In this document: positions 37,593 to 45,859 of the stretch, piece by piece
Numbering within the stretch: position 1 is the first letter of the stretch
How the letters are laid out: the number at the start of each line of letters is the position of its first letter
From: a virus
Strand: one strand, 5' to 3'
Length of the DNA stretch: 47,453 bases
Virus record (IMG/VR): IMGVR_UViG_3300035670_000354
Span: 1 to 47,453 of that record
Made by a program: the position numbers and the translations under genes
The notes under the pieces: model-generated
The model's database searches: none
What the model was told of the DNA's origin: nothing
The model's input: the letters and a program-made list of their open reading frames with translations, nothing else

Positions 37593-38522
37593 TTAGGCGC
37601 CTACGTAGTGGGGAAGGAAGACCCAAGCCGGACCGGCCGCGGTCGAGTTCCGCATCACGGTGGCACCGGGAATGAGGACACACGTTGAGGAGTCGGAGTC
37701 GTTGCGGAAGGCGCCAAGGTCGCTGCCGCCCGAACCCGAAGCGATACGCACGTAGAGAGCGTCGCCCTCGGTAAGGGCCTCTTCGCCGTACACGATGATC
37801 TCGCCTGCGCGGAGCAGACCGACGGGCTCGCCGTCCACGAAGTCACAGGTCACGGTCGTCGAGGTGATGCCGGGGTAGCCGTAGAGGCCGGTCGACGCGA
37901 CGGTCGTCTTCACGGGGCGGCGGATGGCCACGCCGCGGAAGTGGGCGATGGTGAGGGTCGTAAGCGCCGAGACGCCCACGGTCGCCGTACCGCCCGTACC
38001 GCTCTGCGCGGGGATGGACAGCGAGGTCACGGAGATGTACGTGTTCGCCGAGGTGACGGTACCGTTTCCGCCGTTCGGAATCGCGAGGGTCTCGGTCACC
38101 GACTGGCCGAGCTGGTTGATTCCGACCAGCGTGGCGTTAGTGGCGTCCCAGTCCGCGTTGTTCGAGAGAACCAGCGTGATGTTGCGCGCGGGCTGCATCT
38201 CGGCCGCACCGACCACGCCGTCAAGGTCGCTGCCGGAGAAGGTCTGAACGCCCGTGCTAGACGTGATCGACGTGATGATCGCGTCTACGTCCGCGCTCGC
38301 GCCGGGGTCCGGGATCTGATAGACCTCACCCGGATCCAGAAGCGACGTGCCCGATGAACCGTAGCTGGGGACTACGAACGTTCCGTAGCCCGCCTTGATG
38401 CGCCCGCGAGCAACCTTCGAGATGTTGCTGAACGGGGAAAGGGTGGACATCTGGTGCCCAAGCGAAAACTCTGAGTAAGTCGCCGGGATCGAGGATTGGA
38501 GCAGACCTGAAGAGAACGTCAT
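37593..38522 (-). CDS. Head cement / decoration protein (gp24-like)
   Basis: This 309-residue protein, gene-adjacent to the capsid, is Ser/Thr/Gly-rich and beta-rich (VTSLSIPAQSGTGGTATVGVSALTTLTIAHFRGVAIRRPVKTT, then VDGEPVGLLRAGEIIVYGEEALTEGDALYVRIASGSGGSDLGAFRND), matching structural cement proteins of phages with DUF2184 capsids. The GTGCTATTTT promoter-like site 24 bases upstream of the ATG is the strongest -10-like match of the set. Confidence 0.78.
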   Translation of the reverse strand: MTFSSGLLQSSIPATYSEFSLGHQMSTLSPFSNISKVARGRIKAGYGTFVVPSYGSSGTSLLDPGEVYQIPDPGASADVDAIITSITSSTGVQTFSGSDLDGVVGAAEMQPARNITLVLSNNADWDATNATLVGINQLGQSVTETLAIPNGGNGTVTSANTYISVTSLSIPAQSGTGGTATVGVSALTTLTIAHFRGVAIRRPVKTTVASTGLYGYPGITSTTVTCDFVDGEPVGLLRAGEIIVYGEEALTEGDALYVRIASGSGGSDLGAFRNDSDSSTCVLIPGATVMRNSTAAGPAWVFLPHYVGA

Positions 38523-38545
38523 AGCCTCACCGTTGGGTTAGAGTA

Positions 38546-38555
38546 AAAATAGCAC
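38546..38555 (-). promoter_or_regulatory. Late promoter-like motif GTGCTATTTT before the cement gene
   Basis: TATTTT with the upstream TGC makes a good extended -10 element, 23 bases before the ATG. Confidence 0.6.
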
Positions 38556-39554
38556 TTAGTCTTGGGTTGGTTTTCCGAGGGCCTCGCGCTGGGCGCGGAG
38601 CATACGCTCGCGGGCACTAAGCTGCGGGGCGGCGTCGGTCTTGGCGGTGGGTGCGGGGAGGTTGATACCCTCGGGGTCGTCGTTGGCCTTGGCGACCTCG
38701 AAGAGGGCGTCGATCGCGTCCTGCGACTTACCGGTCAGGTCCATCTTCGGGAACGCCTTCTTGACGGCCTCCAGGCGGGCCGCGCGGGCTTCGTCCTGGG
38801 CCTTCTTCTCGAGCCGAGCGGAGACGGCCGCGTCGATGGTCTCGTCCGAGGTCGCCTTCACCAGCTCGGCCTGGACGGCGTCCAGCTTCGCCTTCAGCTC
38901 GGCTACCTCTGCCTTGGCCAGCTCCAGCCTACCCTCGGTCGCGGCCAGCGCCGCGTCGAAGGCCGCCTGGGCCGCGTCTTGAGCTACTTCCTTGCCGTCG
39001 ATCTTGTACATAACTTCACCATAGTTAGGGGGAATCTCACTTGAATCTAGCAGCAACCGGACCGTCTTCCCCGCGCGGCCCTGCGGGACGATAGCGATGT
39101 GGTTCCAGCTTATGGTCTCGCGCACGACGTCGTAGGCCTCGCCGGAGTCGGTGATGCCCGGGGCGTCAGACACCTCGACGTGGTACCCCATCGACACCTC
39201 ACGGGCGGTGCCGAGCTCGATGTCCCGGATAAGCTTCTCGTCGTGGATGGCTAAGGTAGCCTTGAGGTGGCCGTCAACGAACTCGGGTGCGCCTACGACG
39301 TGCCCGGCCGCGACCTTGGTGTAGTTGGTGGTGTCGACGAACTTAGACGGGTGCCGGTTCGTCACCGGAGCGGTGGGTATCTGCGCTAGAGACGAAGCTA
39401 AGACTTGCTCCGTGTTGAGGTGGCGGACTTGCTTGCCGCCCTCGGTGTAGACCAAAACGCCGGTTTTGGCGAGGGTAGCCTCGACGATAAGCCCACCCGT
39501 GGCCGCACGTCGGTGCTCCCCTAGCCGCCCAGATTGATCAACGTAGTACTTCAC
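38556..39554 (-). CDS. Head maturation protease with scaffold domain (DUF2213)
   Basis: This 332-residue protein has the DUF2213 protease (NTEQVLASSLAQIPTAPVTNRHPSKFVDTTNYTKVAAGHVVG, ISMGYHVEVSDAPG and ISWNHIAIVPQGRAG) in residues 1-175 and a C-terminal helical scaffold (about 185-330, coiled coil ELAKAEVAELKAKLDAVQAELV). A fused protease/scaffold is common next to portal and capsid. The start is the GTG at 39554, a few bases after GTGCTAAACT. Confidence 0.92.
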   Translation of the reverse strand: MKYYVDQSGRLGEHRRAATGGLIVEATLAKTGVLVYTEGGKQVRHLNTEQVLASSLAQIPTAPVTNRHPSKFVDTTNYTKVAAGHVVGAPEFVDGHLKATLAIHDEKLIRDIELGTAREVSMGYHVEVSDAPGITDSGEAYDVVRETISWNHIAIVPQGRAGKTVRLLLDSSEIPPNYGEVMYKIDGKEVAQDAAQAAFDAALAATEGRLELAKAEVAELKAKLDAVQAELVKATSDETIDAAVSARLEKKAQDEARAARLEAVKKAFPKMDLTGKSQDAIDALFEVAKANDDPEGINLPAPTAKTDAAPQLSARERMLRAQREALGKPTQD

Positions 39555-39560
39555 CCGTGA

Positions 39561-39570
39561 AGTTTAGCAC
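39561..39570 (-). promoter_or_regulatory. Late promoter-like motif GTGCTAAACT before the protease gene
   Basis: It lies 6 bases before the GTG start at 39554. Confidence 0.55.
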
Positions 39571-40341
39571 CTAGCGCAATACCTCTACCGGGACCAGCAT
39601 GCACCGGCAGTTGACCTCCCTAAGCGTCGAAGGCGGTCGGTCCCAAGGGAAATGCTTACCTTCGTTGGCTTGATGGGTGGCGCGGACCCGGTCGTCCTTC
39701 GCGGTGACGTAGACGCCCTCGCTAGACCCGGAGAGCATGCACGAACGTCCGAAGGTGTCCCGGTACAGGTTGAAGATCTCGTCGTGCGCTATGATCCGTC
39801 CTCGAAGGCGTGAGAGCCATAGCGTGCTCTTTATTGCCTCGCGCATCGAGGTGCCTTCTCGGTACTCGCGGATGGCCCTACGAATCAGCCTGGCTTGCGC
39901 CGCACCCGCGGCTTTGAGACGCTCGACCGAACGATCGGCCATCGCTTGGGCCGTCGCGTAGCTGTCTTCCGGGAGGTCGATGCCGAGGAGCTTCTTAGCC
40001 GAGGCTCGCGCCGCGTCGATGGCCTTCTTGGCTTGGGTGAGAATAGCTTTGCGTCGAGCCGTGGCTATCGCCTCGACCTCGTACTCTAAGCGCTGGATGC
40101 CGAGCTCCAGCGCCTCGAGGTCCAAAGGGTCGCCCGATCCTAAAATAGGAAGTTGTGAAAGCACGTACTTCTCTACCCTAGCGTCGATGCCGCCAGCGAA
40201 AACGGCATTCGTCTTCTGGGTGTTGGCGACTATCTGTCTAGGCATCCTAGGCACGGCCCTACGCGCCCGCGCGTCCGCCTTCTTGCGGGCCGTTTTGCTA
40301 CGACCAGCGATGCCTTGGACCCCGGCGGCGAAAGCGTCCAT
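39571..40341 (-). CDS. Phage head morphogenesis protein (gpF/SPP1 gp7-like)
   Basis: This 256-residue protein contains RKKADARARRAVPRMP..., a long helical region, then REYREGTSMREAIKSTLWLSRLRGRIIAHDEIFNLYRDTFGRSCM, and the family-specific AKDDRVRATHQANEGKHFPWDRPPSTLREVNCRCMLVPV near the C-terminus (D-x-R-x-x-x-H-x-x-x-x-G and C-x-C-x-C). SPP1 gp7-like proteins associate with the portal and DNA. It overlaps the portal gene by one base. Confidence 0.88.
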   Translation of the reverse strand: MDAFAAGVQGIAGRSKTARKKADARARRAVPRMPRQIVANTQKTNAVFAGGIDARVEKYVLSQLPILGSGDPLDLEALELGIQRLEYEVEAIATARRKAILTQAKKAIDAARASAKKLLGIDLPEDSYATAQAMADRSVERLKAAGAAQARLIRRAIREYREGTSMREAIKSTLWLSRLRGRIIAHDEIFNLYRDTFGRSCMLSGSSEGVYVTAKDDRVRATHQANEGKHFPWDRPPSTLREVNCRCMLVPVEVLR

Positions 40342-41852
40342 TACTGCCGCCCCTTCGTCGAAGCCGGTATCTTGCGCTCCGAAGCCTTAGCCGGCGGCGT
40401 GTTGTCCGGGCCCTCGCCTTCGGCGGGTTGCTCGCGCACGCCCGTCATTTCCCGCATCGCGATCTCTTGGTAGGCCTCGGCTAGCGCTTGCTTGCGGGCC
40501 TTAGGGTCGATGTTGAGCTTCAGCCCCGGGACCATGGTCTTGAGCGATAGGGCGACCTCTTCCTCGAGGACGATGCCGTTCAGCGCTAGCGACACGGCGG
40601 CGTCGACGGCCATCTTCTCCGCGGTGGCTACGTCGAGTGGCGTCGGGCGATAAAGCTCCGGCCATTTGATCTGAAGCTTCTCCGGGGAGGCGATGCCGTT
40701 GGCGTACGCGATTAGTCGTACGAGTCTCGTAAAGTTCGGGTGGACCGACCGTCCGCGCTCGACCTCGACGCGGTTGTAGTAGAGGATCAAGTCGGACTCG
40801 CCCGTCGCGTCCTTGCCGCTCGGAGAGACGCCTAGCAAAACCGTCAGCGGCATTTCTGCCGCCGCCCCGATGCGGATGTAGTATTGCTCTAGCATCGGGC
40901 TAAGGCCGCCTAGAGCGGCGCGGTCGATGACCTCGAACTCCTCGCCGCCGTTGCCATTCTCGTCGCCCGCGTCGAGGACGATCGCGCGCCCCGAGGACCG
41001 GAGCATGTCCATCAGCGCCATGCGGGTCTGAATGTCGTTAGCGCCGGTACCATCCGCCTCGGCGAGGGACTGAATCAAGCTCTGAAGCTTGAAGACCGCC
41101 TGAGAGGCGTCGGCGAACATGTGGTCGACCGAGGACCACGCCCCGTCGAACGATTTGAGCACCGCTACGACGCGCTGAAGCGACGACAACGACCACCCTT
41201 GGTTGCGCGAGCGGGCGCGAGCGGTCGTGCGCGCGCCTTCAAACATGATCAGCCTCGAGGCGTGGACCGTACGGGGCTCGATGGACGCCGCGTAAGAGTT
41301 CGGGGTCCAGACGTACTCGGTGACGTTGCCTAAGGCGTCCCATTTCGTAGGCGTTAGGTCCTGACGGTCGAACGGGACGAGCCACTCGAGCTTCGTTACC
41401 TTCGAGTCGTCTAGGGGCTGGTCGAGTCGGCCGGCTCCTCGGGCCCCTACTACGACCCCCGCCGCGCCGAAGAGGCGCCCGAAGATGGCGCCGTCGGCCA
41501 TCTTTTGGTCGGCACCGAGGCGCTCCATTTCGGAGCAAATCGTCTCTTCCTCTTCCTCGGTGAGCTGCTCGTCCTCCGAGCCCTCTCGCTCGACCTCGAA
41601 GCCGCCCCGGAGCATATCCTCGACCGGCTTAGCGACGATCTTGTAGGCGAGATCGTGGTCCTGGAAGAGGGTCTCGAGCTCCTCCATCGTCAGCAAATCG
41701 TTGCGGACGTAGTTGGCTCCGGATAGCTTCGAGCGGCTCGTACCGGCGCCCGTGTAGACGTTCTCGAAGGCGTCGACTACGCCGCGGATTCGGTTCCGGG
41801 CCGAGATCGTCTTTATCGCTTCGGCCGAGCGCTTTTCTTTGGATTCCAGCAT
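40341..41852 (-). CDS. Portal protein (DUF1073-like)
   Basis: This 503-residue protein has the DUF1073 portal features: RIRGVVDAFENVYTGAGTSRSKLSGANYVRNDLLTMEELETLFQDHDLAYKIVAKPVEDMLRGGFEVE, FGRLFGAAGVVVGARGAG, WSLSSLQRVVAVLKSFDGAWSSVDHMFADASQAVFKLQSLIQSLAE, PLTVLLGVSPSGKDATGESDLILYYNRVEVERGRSVHPNFTRLVRLIAYANGIASP. It ends in a Lys/Glu/Pro-rich tail. GCGCTACCAT lies a few bases upstream of the ATG. Confidence 0.93.
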   Translation of the reverse strand: MLESKEKRSAEAIKTISARNRIRGVVDAFENVYTGAGTSRSKLSGANYVRNDLLTMEELETLFQDHDLAYKIVAKPVEDMLRGGFEVEREGSEDEQLTEEEEETICSEMERLGADQKMADGAIFGRLFGAAGVVVGARGAGRLDQPLDDSKVTKLEWLVPFDRQDLTPTKWDALGNVTEYVWTPNSYAASIEPRTVHASRLIMFEGARTTARARSRNQGWSLSSLQRVVAVLKSFDGAWSSVDHMFADASQAVFKLQSLIQSLAEADGTGANDIQTRMALMDMLRSSGRAIVLDAGDENGNGGEEFEVIDRAALGGLSPMLEQYYIRIGAAAEMPLTVLLGVSPSGKDATGESDLILYYNRVEVERGRSVHPNFTRLVRLIAYANGIASPEKLQIKWPELYRPTPLDVATAEKMAVDAAVSLALNGIVLEEEVALSLKTMVPGLKLNIDPKARKQALAEAYQEIAMREMTGVREQPAEGEGPDNTPPAKASERKIPASTKGRQ

Positions 41853-42007
41853 CCTGAATGGTAGCGCGACGCCGGCGGAACGGCCACCGGAAGAAGCATC
41901 ACCGGGTCGGGTTCGGCGATGTGCTGCTCCTCGGCTATGCCCATCCGCCAGAGCTTTCGGTCTTGGATGGCCTCGTAGAAGGCCTCGATTTGGGCGGGGG
42001 AGTTCAT
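41813..42007 (-). CDS. Small protein between portal and terminase
   Basis: This 64-residue protein (MNSPAQIEAFYEAIQDRKLWRMGIAEEQHIAEPDPVMLLPVAVPPASRYHSGCWNPKKSARPKR) is not recognised. It starts at the ATG at 42007, which overlaps the previous stop as TGATG, and its end overlaps the portal start by 40 bases. The overlap makes it less certain than its neighbour. It may be a head-region accessory or a fragment. Confidence 0.45.
   Translation of the reverse strand: MNSPAQIEAFYEAIQDRKLWRMGIAEEQHIAEPDPVMLLPVAVPPASRYHSGCWNPKKSARPKR
41858..41867 (-). promoter_or_regulatory. Late promoter-like motif GCGCTACCAT before the portal gene
   Basis: It lies 5 bases before the portal ATG. Confidence 0.45.
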
Positions 42008-42219
42008 CCAGTGCATAGCATGTGTCTCCGGTAGATGCGCTCGGCTCGAAGCTCGAGGGCTAGGTATTGAATCGGGTCGGTGGTGTCTTGGATACGGCGC
42101 TCGATGACCGGCCACAACGCGAACGCCGCGCTGCGGTCCCCCGGCAAGCCGCGCGCGCATAGCGCTACGACCGTACGGAGCATTTCGTGGGTGAGCCACG
42201 TCTCTTGGGCTAGGTTCAT
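42004..42219 (-). CDS. Small helical protein after TerL
   Basis: This 71-residue helical protein (MNLAQETWLTHEMLRTVVALCARGLPGDRSAAFALWPVIERRIQDTTDPIQYLALELRAERIYRRHMLCTG) is translated immediately after terminase (ATG at 42219, one base before the terminase stop codon's complement). No family was recognised. Confidence 0.5.
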   Translation of the reverse strand: MNLAQETWLTHEMLRTVVALCARGLPGDRSAAFALWPVIERRIQDTTDPIQYLALELRAERIYRRHMLCTG

Positions 42220-44835
42220 TCAGCCACGGTACCGCAACCTCGGGTTCGCCGTCAAGTTGCTTCGCGCGTTGTTCATCGCGGCCTTGAATCGAGTGACTCT
42301 CGAGCGCCCCGACATGAACAACAACGCTTGCGAGGCCGAGTCCACGGAATCATCGAAACTACCAACGGGGAAGGTAGCGAACTCTTCTATCAACCCCGGC
42401 ATCCACGACGCTAGGTGGTCGGGCGGGAACGATACGTTGCCGGCCCGGAAGTAGGGCTCTACGGCCTGCGCGCGGGAGAACTTGCCTCCCTCCGGGGTGA
42501 CGGCCATAACGCCCGGGATGGAGCGTTTGAGGGTGTCTACGACGGCGGTGCCGTTGGCTTTGTCTTCGATCAATATTTGGCCTACGAGCGGCCATTTCGT
42601 CTTCATCGCCTTTACGGCCGCGACCGTAGCCGAGAACGCCATCCGCGCTCGGTGTTGGTCCATAAGGAAGAACTCTGCCCCGCGCCACGCCCAGACTTGA
42701 ATCACGCCGTAGTCGGAGTCGTTGTTGTCTTTCAGCGAAGCATCAACGGACATACACCATCGAACCCCGGTCGGGTGCGCTTCCCATCGCTTGGCGAACC
42801 ATTCGCGCATGAACAACGCGCCGGCCTCGGGCGCGGGGCGTTGTTGCATCTGCGCGGCGAAGGCTCTAGGCGTCATCCCCGTCGGGCCGTGCTCGATGTC
42901 GTCGACGTAGTCCGCCGGGAACCGTTTAGGGGCTAAGAGCTCGCCCTCTTCGGTGCGCCAATCCGAGCCCCATTTCGATTTATACGCGCGCTTGGGCTCG
43001 AAGCGCATCGGGAGGCAAAGATGGACCGTCTTGGGGTCCTTTATCATCCGCCCGGCTAGGTCCTCTTCGTGAAGGCGCTGCATGATGCACACCTTCGCGA
43101 ACTTTTCGGCGTCGGCGACGCGGCGACAGAACGTCTCCGACCATCGCGTCCAGGCCTCGTCGAGGACGTTCTTGGCGCTCGAGCCGCCTACGTTGAGGTC
43201 CGCGGGTTTGATTGGATCGTCGACGATTAGGGTGTGCGCGTGGCGGCCGGTGGCGGCGCCGCCCATCATCGTCGAGAAGCGGACCCCGCCGGCCGAGTTC
43301 TTGAAGAGCCCTGCCGATGCGCGGTCGCCGCCGAGGATCTCCCAATCCGACCACCGCTCCCGGAACCAATCGGATTGCATAAGCGCCATCGAGCGCCGAG
43401 CGAAGTCGTAAGAGAGGTCTTTGTCGTAAGTCACGAAGATGAACTTCCGCCACGGGTTTTGGATCCAATCCCAAGCGGGATAGAGGATCGAACTTATTAG
43501 GCTTTTTGAGTTGTGCGTTAGGACGTGATGTTTAGTCACGTAGAGGTGATCTGGCGCGGAGACTTCAATACACGAGCACTCCTCTACGACGCCGGTTGGA
43601 CGGATTGATACTACCGCGCGCCTCGGGGCTCGCTGGCGGGGGTGAGAGACGAAAGCGTCGACCTTTCGCCGCAAACGGAACGGCACCACTCCGCTAGGGA
43701 ACGTCATGCGCAGAGAGAAAACTCTCTTGCCGGCCTTCTTCTCTCCTTTGTAGGTGTAGCTCGTAGCGTAGTCGTGTTTGGCACAGACCCCGCCAAGAGA
43801 CTCTACTAGCTCTTTGGCTTGATCCGCCATGGTCTCCGAGACAGTGCTCAAGACGGCGCTAGGGCCCGAGTTGTGCCCATCCGTATCAAGCAGTCCCTGA
43901 AGTAGCGCCAGTCTCTGGGCAGGTGACGCGGTCATATACGCGGAGGGAATGAATTTTGTGTGGCTACGCGTGCCGTGCAGCCTTAGATCTCTCAGTATGG
44001 CCGTCAGAGGGTTGTGGTTCCACTCCCCTTTTCCTCGGGTCCCAGTTGTCAGGATAGCCTGAATCGCGTCCGTGCCTTGCTTCTTTTCGAGCTTCAGGTG
44101 CACGCCCTCCGGCAGCACTAGGGACTGCTCCAGCCCGTCTATGCTGGTGAAGCTGGGCGTGTAGTCCAGGCACCCGTCCCCCAGCAACAGCCCCAGCGTG
44201 TAGGGGTCCAAAGGCAGGGCCGCCTCTGGACGTTGTATCGGCGCGGCGACAGGGCAGAAGAACATCGACTTGAGGTGAGCCCCGGCTTGTTTGCGAAGCG
44301 TCGTCTCCGCCCACTCAGCCGTGGTTTTGGTGACGTTAGGTGCTCTCTTCGCCAGACGGCCTCTGCGCCCGGCTTCGGTCTTGGCGGCGGGGTCCGGCTT
44401 CTTGGCTTTGGACCCTTGGCAATCGGCTTGCTCGAATGTCCAAAGGTGGCGGGCCTCACACCGGACCACCGAACCGTCGGAGAACTCTACCTCCCAGACT
44501 TCTCGCGGCCCTTGAGGGTGCACACGTAAGACGTCATGAAGCATACCGTCCGATCCGTAGACCCGGTCCCCTGGGCGAACTTCCCCCATCGGGACCCAAC
44601 CGCGCTCGAGTAAAATAGGCTCGCTGTGTGGTTGCGCCATACCCGGCGGAATAGCTACGACTAGGTCTTTGATCTCCCCGCGCGACACCGCTTCGTAGTG
44701 TGCGCAGATCAAATCCATATGCGGCTCGAATACGAGATCCGCGGCTTCGACTTGGTGCCATGCGCGCTTAACGAACTCGGCGAAGCCTTTACGTCGGATT
44801 TGTTCGCGATCTACGAGGGCGGATGGGGAGGCCAT
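42220..44835 (-). CDS. terL: Large terminase subunit with intein in the Walker A loop
   Basis: This 871-residue precursor gives a 495-residue packaging ATPase/nuclease once its intein (residues 67-442) is removed. Spliced Walker A reads AIPPGM-SKSL, followed by SILYPAWDWIQNPWRKFIFVTYD, then VDDP near the Walker B position (LIVDDPIKPADL), CIMQRLHEEDLAGRMI, and the nuclease half CMSVDASLKDNNDSDYGVIQVW, GQILIEDKANGTAVVDTLK, and ASWMPGLIEEFATFPVGSFDDSVDSASQAL. The last part is the typical phage terminase nuclease end (D-D-x-x-D). Start is the ATG at 44835. Confidence 0.95.
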   Translation of the reverse strand: MASPSALVDREQIRRKGFAEFVKRAWHQVEAADLVFEPHMDLICAHYEAVSRGEIKDLVVAIPPGMAQPHSEPILLERGWVPMGEVRPGDRVYGSDGMLHDVLRVHPQGPREVWEVEFSDGSVVRCEARHLWTFEQADCQGSKAKKPDPAAKTEAGRRGRLAKRAPNVTKTTAEWAETTLRKQAGAHLKSMFFCPVAAPIQRPEAALPLDPYTLGLLLGDGCLDYTPSFTSIDGLEQSLVLPEGVHLKLEKKQGTDAIQAILTTGTRGKGEWNHNPLTAILRDLRLHGTRSHTKFIPSAYMTASPAQRLALLQGLLDTDGHNSGPSAVLSTVSETMADQAKELVESLGGVCAKHDYATSYTYKGEKKAGKRVFSLRMTFPSGVVPFRLRRKVDAFVSHPRQRAPRRAVVSIRPTGVVEECSCIEVSAPDHLYVTKHHVLTHNSKSLISSILYPAWDWIQNPWRKFIFVTYDKDLSYDFARRSMALMQSDWFRERWSDWEILGGDRASAGLFKNSAGGVRFSTMMGGAATGRHAHTLIVDDPIKPADLNVGGSSAKNVLDEAWTRWSETFCRRVADAEKFAKVCIMQRLHEEDLAGRMIKDPKTVHLCLPMRFEPKRAYKSKWGSDWRTEEGELLAPKRFPADYVDDIEHGPTGMTPRAFAAQMQQRPAPEAGALFMREWFAKRWEAHPTGVRWCMSVDASLKDNNDSDYGVIQVWAWRGAEFFLMDQHRARMAFSATVAAVKAMKTKWPLVGQILIEDKANGTAVVDTLKRSIPGVMAVTPEGGKFSRAQAVEPYFRAGNVSFPPDHLASWMPGLIEEFATFPVGSFDDSVDSASQALLFMSGRSRVTRFKAAMNNARSNLTANPRLRYRG
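43510..44637 (-). mobile_element. Class 3-type intein with LAGLIDADG endonuclease in terL
   Basis: The 376-residue intein begins with Ala (AQPHSEPILLERGWVPMGEV, without a Cys/Ser nucleophile) and ends LTHN before Ser+1 of SKSL. It contains the W-C-T set of class 3 inteins: a Trp in block B (RHLWTFEQ), a Cys at the start of block F (CSCIEVSAPDHLYV), and the Thr of LTHN. The central part carries LGLLLGDGCL and LLQGLLDTDGHN, the two LAGLIDADG helices. Class 3 inteins use the block F Cys as the branch nucleophile. The site lies exactly at the phosphate-binding loop of the ATPase. Confidence 0.9.
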
Positions 44836-44851
44836 TCTGAATAGTAGGGTG

Positions 44852-44881
44852 TTGACGCTCTACGGGCAAGTCGGCTAGGGT
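44852..44881 (+). promoter_or_regulatory. Promoter for the + strand basic protein
   Basis: TTGACG (44852-44857), 18 bases, TAGGGT (44876-44881) with GGC just before; the ATG is at 44888. It has both a -35-like and the recurrent -10-like element. Confidence 0.55.
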
Positions 44882-44887
44882 CCGAGG

Positions 44888-45436
44888 ATGGCATTCAAGA
44901 ACCTACACGAGGACCTATCGGAGCTCTTCGAAGAGCTCGCCCAGTTCGACCCTAAGGCGGTGCTTTTCCGAGGCGGGTCGTTCGGGATCGTCAAGCGCTC
45001 GGCGGGCCCGAGGCCGAAGCTTCCGCCCGAGGAGCGCGCTCGGCGCGACTACGAATGCAAGCGCCGGTGGCGGCTTCGACGGCAAGAAGAGCTCCGCCCG
45101 GGCCGGGAGGCGAAGCGGGCCGCGAAGCGCACGCCCGAAGCGTTGGCGGCTAAGGCGGAGCGTAAACGTTTGCGGAAGAACGAGCGGCAGCGCGAGTATC
45201 GGATCCGGGCTCGGGACGCGCGTCGGGCGGAGAAGGCCGCTCGCGCCGCGCTCAAGGCGCTAGGCGGCGCTAAGCCGACTCGTCCGAGGACGCGCCCGGA
45301 TCCGGCTCGGAAAGCCCGCCTAGCGGCGCTGAGAGCCGAACGGGCGCGAGCGGCCGAGGATCGGCGTTCAAGAATCGAACGCGCTCGTTTAGAACGGTCC
45401 CGTCGTAAGGGATCCATTTCCAATGCCACCGAGTAG
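44888..45436 (+). CDS. Basic coiled-coil protein on the + strand
   Basis: This 182-residue protein starts MAFKNLHEDLSELFEELAQFDPKAVLFRGGSFGIVKRSAG and continues as a very Arg/Lys/Ala-rich helical chain (RARRDYECKRRWRLRRQEEL, RKRLRKNERQREYRIRARDA, ERARAAEDRRSRIERARLER). A TTGACG (44852-44857) and TAGGGT (44876-44881) 18 bases apart make a promoter in front. Its last ~167 bases overlap the convergent NUMOD3 gene, both frames staying open. Function unknown, possibly DNA-binding. Confidence 0.55.
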   Translation: MAFKNLHEDLSELFEELAQFDPKAVLFRGGSFGIVKRSAGPRPKLPPEERARRDYECKRRWRLRRQEELRPGREAKRAAKRTPEALAAKAERKRLRKNERQREYRIRARDARRAEKAARAALKALGGAKPTRPRTRPDPARKARLAALRAERARAAEDRRSRIERARLERSRRKGSISNATE

Positions 45437-45857
45437 CGCCTTCGAAGAACCCGTGCGAGACCTGCCCGGTGCCGTCGAAGATGGTTCGGTAGAGGAGCCA
45501 CCCGCCGGAGGCGATTAGGTCGAGGACGAGCTCGGGGTGGCCGAGGCGCATCGCGGTACGTAGGTCGCGATCGAGGGCCCGGACGCGTTGCTTGCGCACC
45601 GAGTCGTAGCTTCGAGGCGGGGTCTTGCCCTCGGCGATGGCGGCGAGTCGGGCGCGTTGGGCGGCGGCGATATTCGCTCGATGCTCGGGCGTCTTGGGCT
45701 TGCCTCGTAGGGCGGCAGCGACGCGCTGGCCGATCCATTCCGGGCGCTTTAGACCGAGCCTAGCGTCGCGTAAGCGCTCCCGGGTGATGTCCCGGACCGG
45801 AAGCTTAGGCAGCGGCTTTAAGCGCCGCTTACGGGCGGCGGGAGGCGAATCGGACAC
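45270..45857 (-). CDS. NUMOD3-like DNA-binding protein between TerS and TerL
   Basis: This 195-residue protein starts with GTG at 45857, with AAGGAA upstream, two bases after the TerS stop. It contains a NUMOD3-like element (RGKPKTPEHRANIAAAQRARLA, about 51-72), the sort of modular DNA-binding unit attached to homing endonucleases, but no HNH or GIY-YIG core was seen. The C-terminal region (GGWLLYRTIFDGTGQVSHGFFEGATRWHWKWIPYDG) is otherwise unrecognised. HNH genes are often found here in other phages, so it could be a domesticated remnant. Confidence 0.6.
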   Translation of the reverse strand: MSDSPPAARKRRLKPLPKLPVRDITRERLRDARLGLKRPEWIGQRVAAALRGKPKTPEHRANIAAAQRARLAAIAEGKTPPRSYDSVRKQRVRALDRDLRTAMRLGHPELVLDLIASGGWLLYRTIFDGTGQVSHGFFEGATRWHWKWIPYDGTVLNERVRFLNADPRPLAPVRLSAPLGGLSEPDPGASSDESA

Positions 45858-45859
45858 GG

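Noticed and set aside
45049-45738. 229-residue - strand ORF overlapping the TerS-TerL interval
   Set aside because: Arg/Pro-rich shadow of the NUMOD3 gene and of the + strand basic gene.
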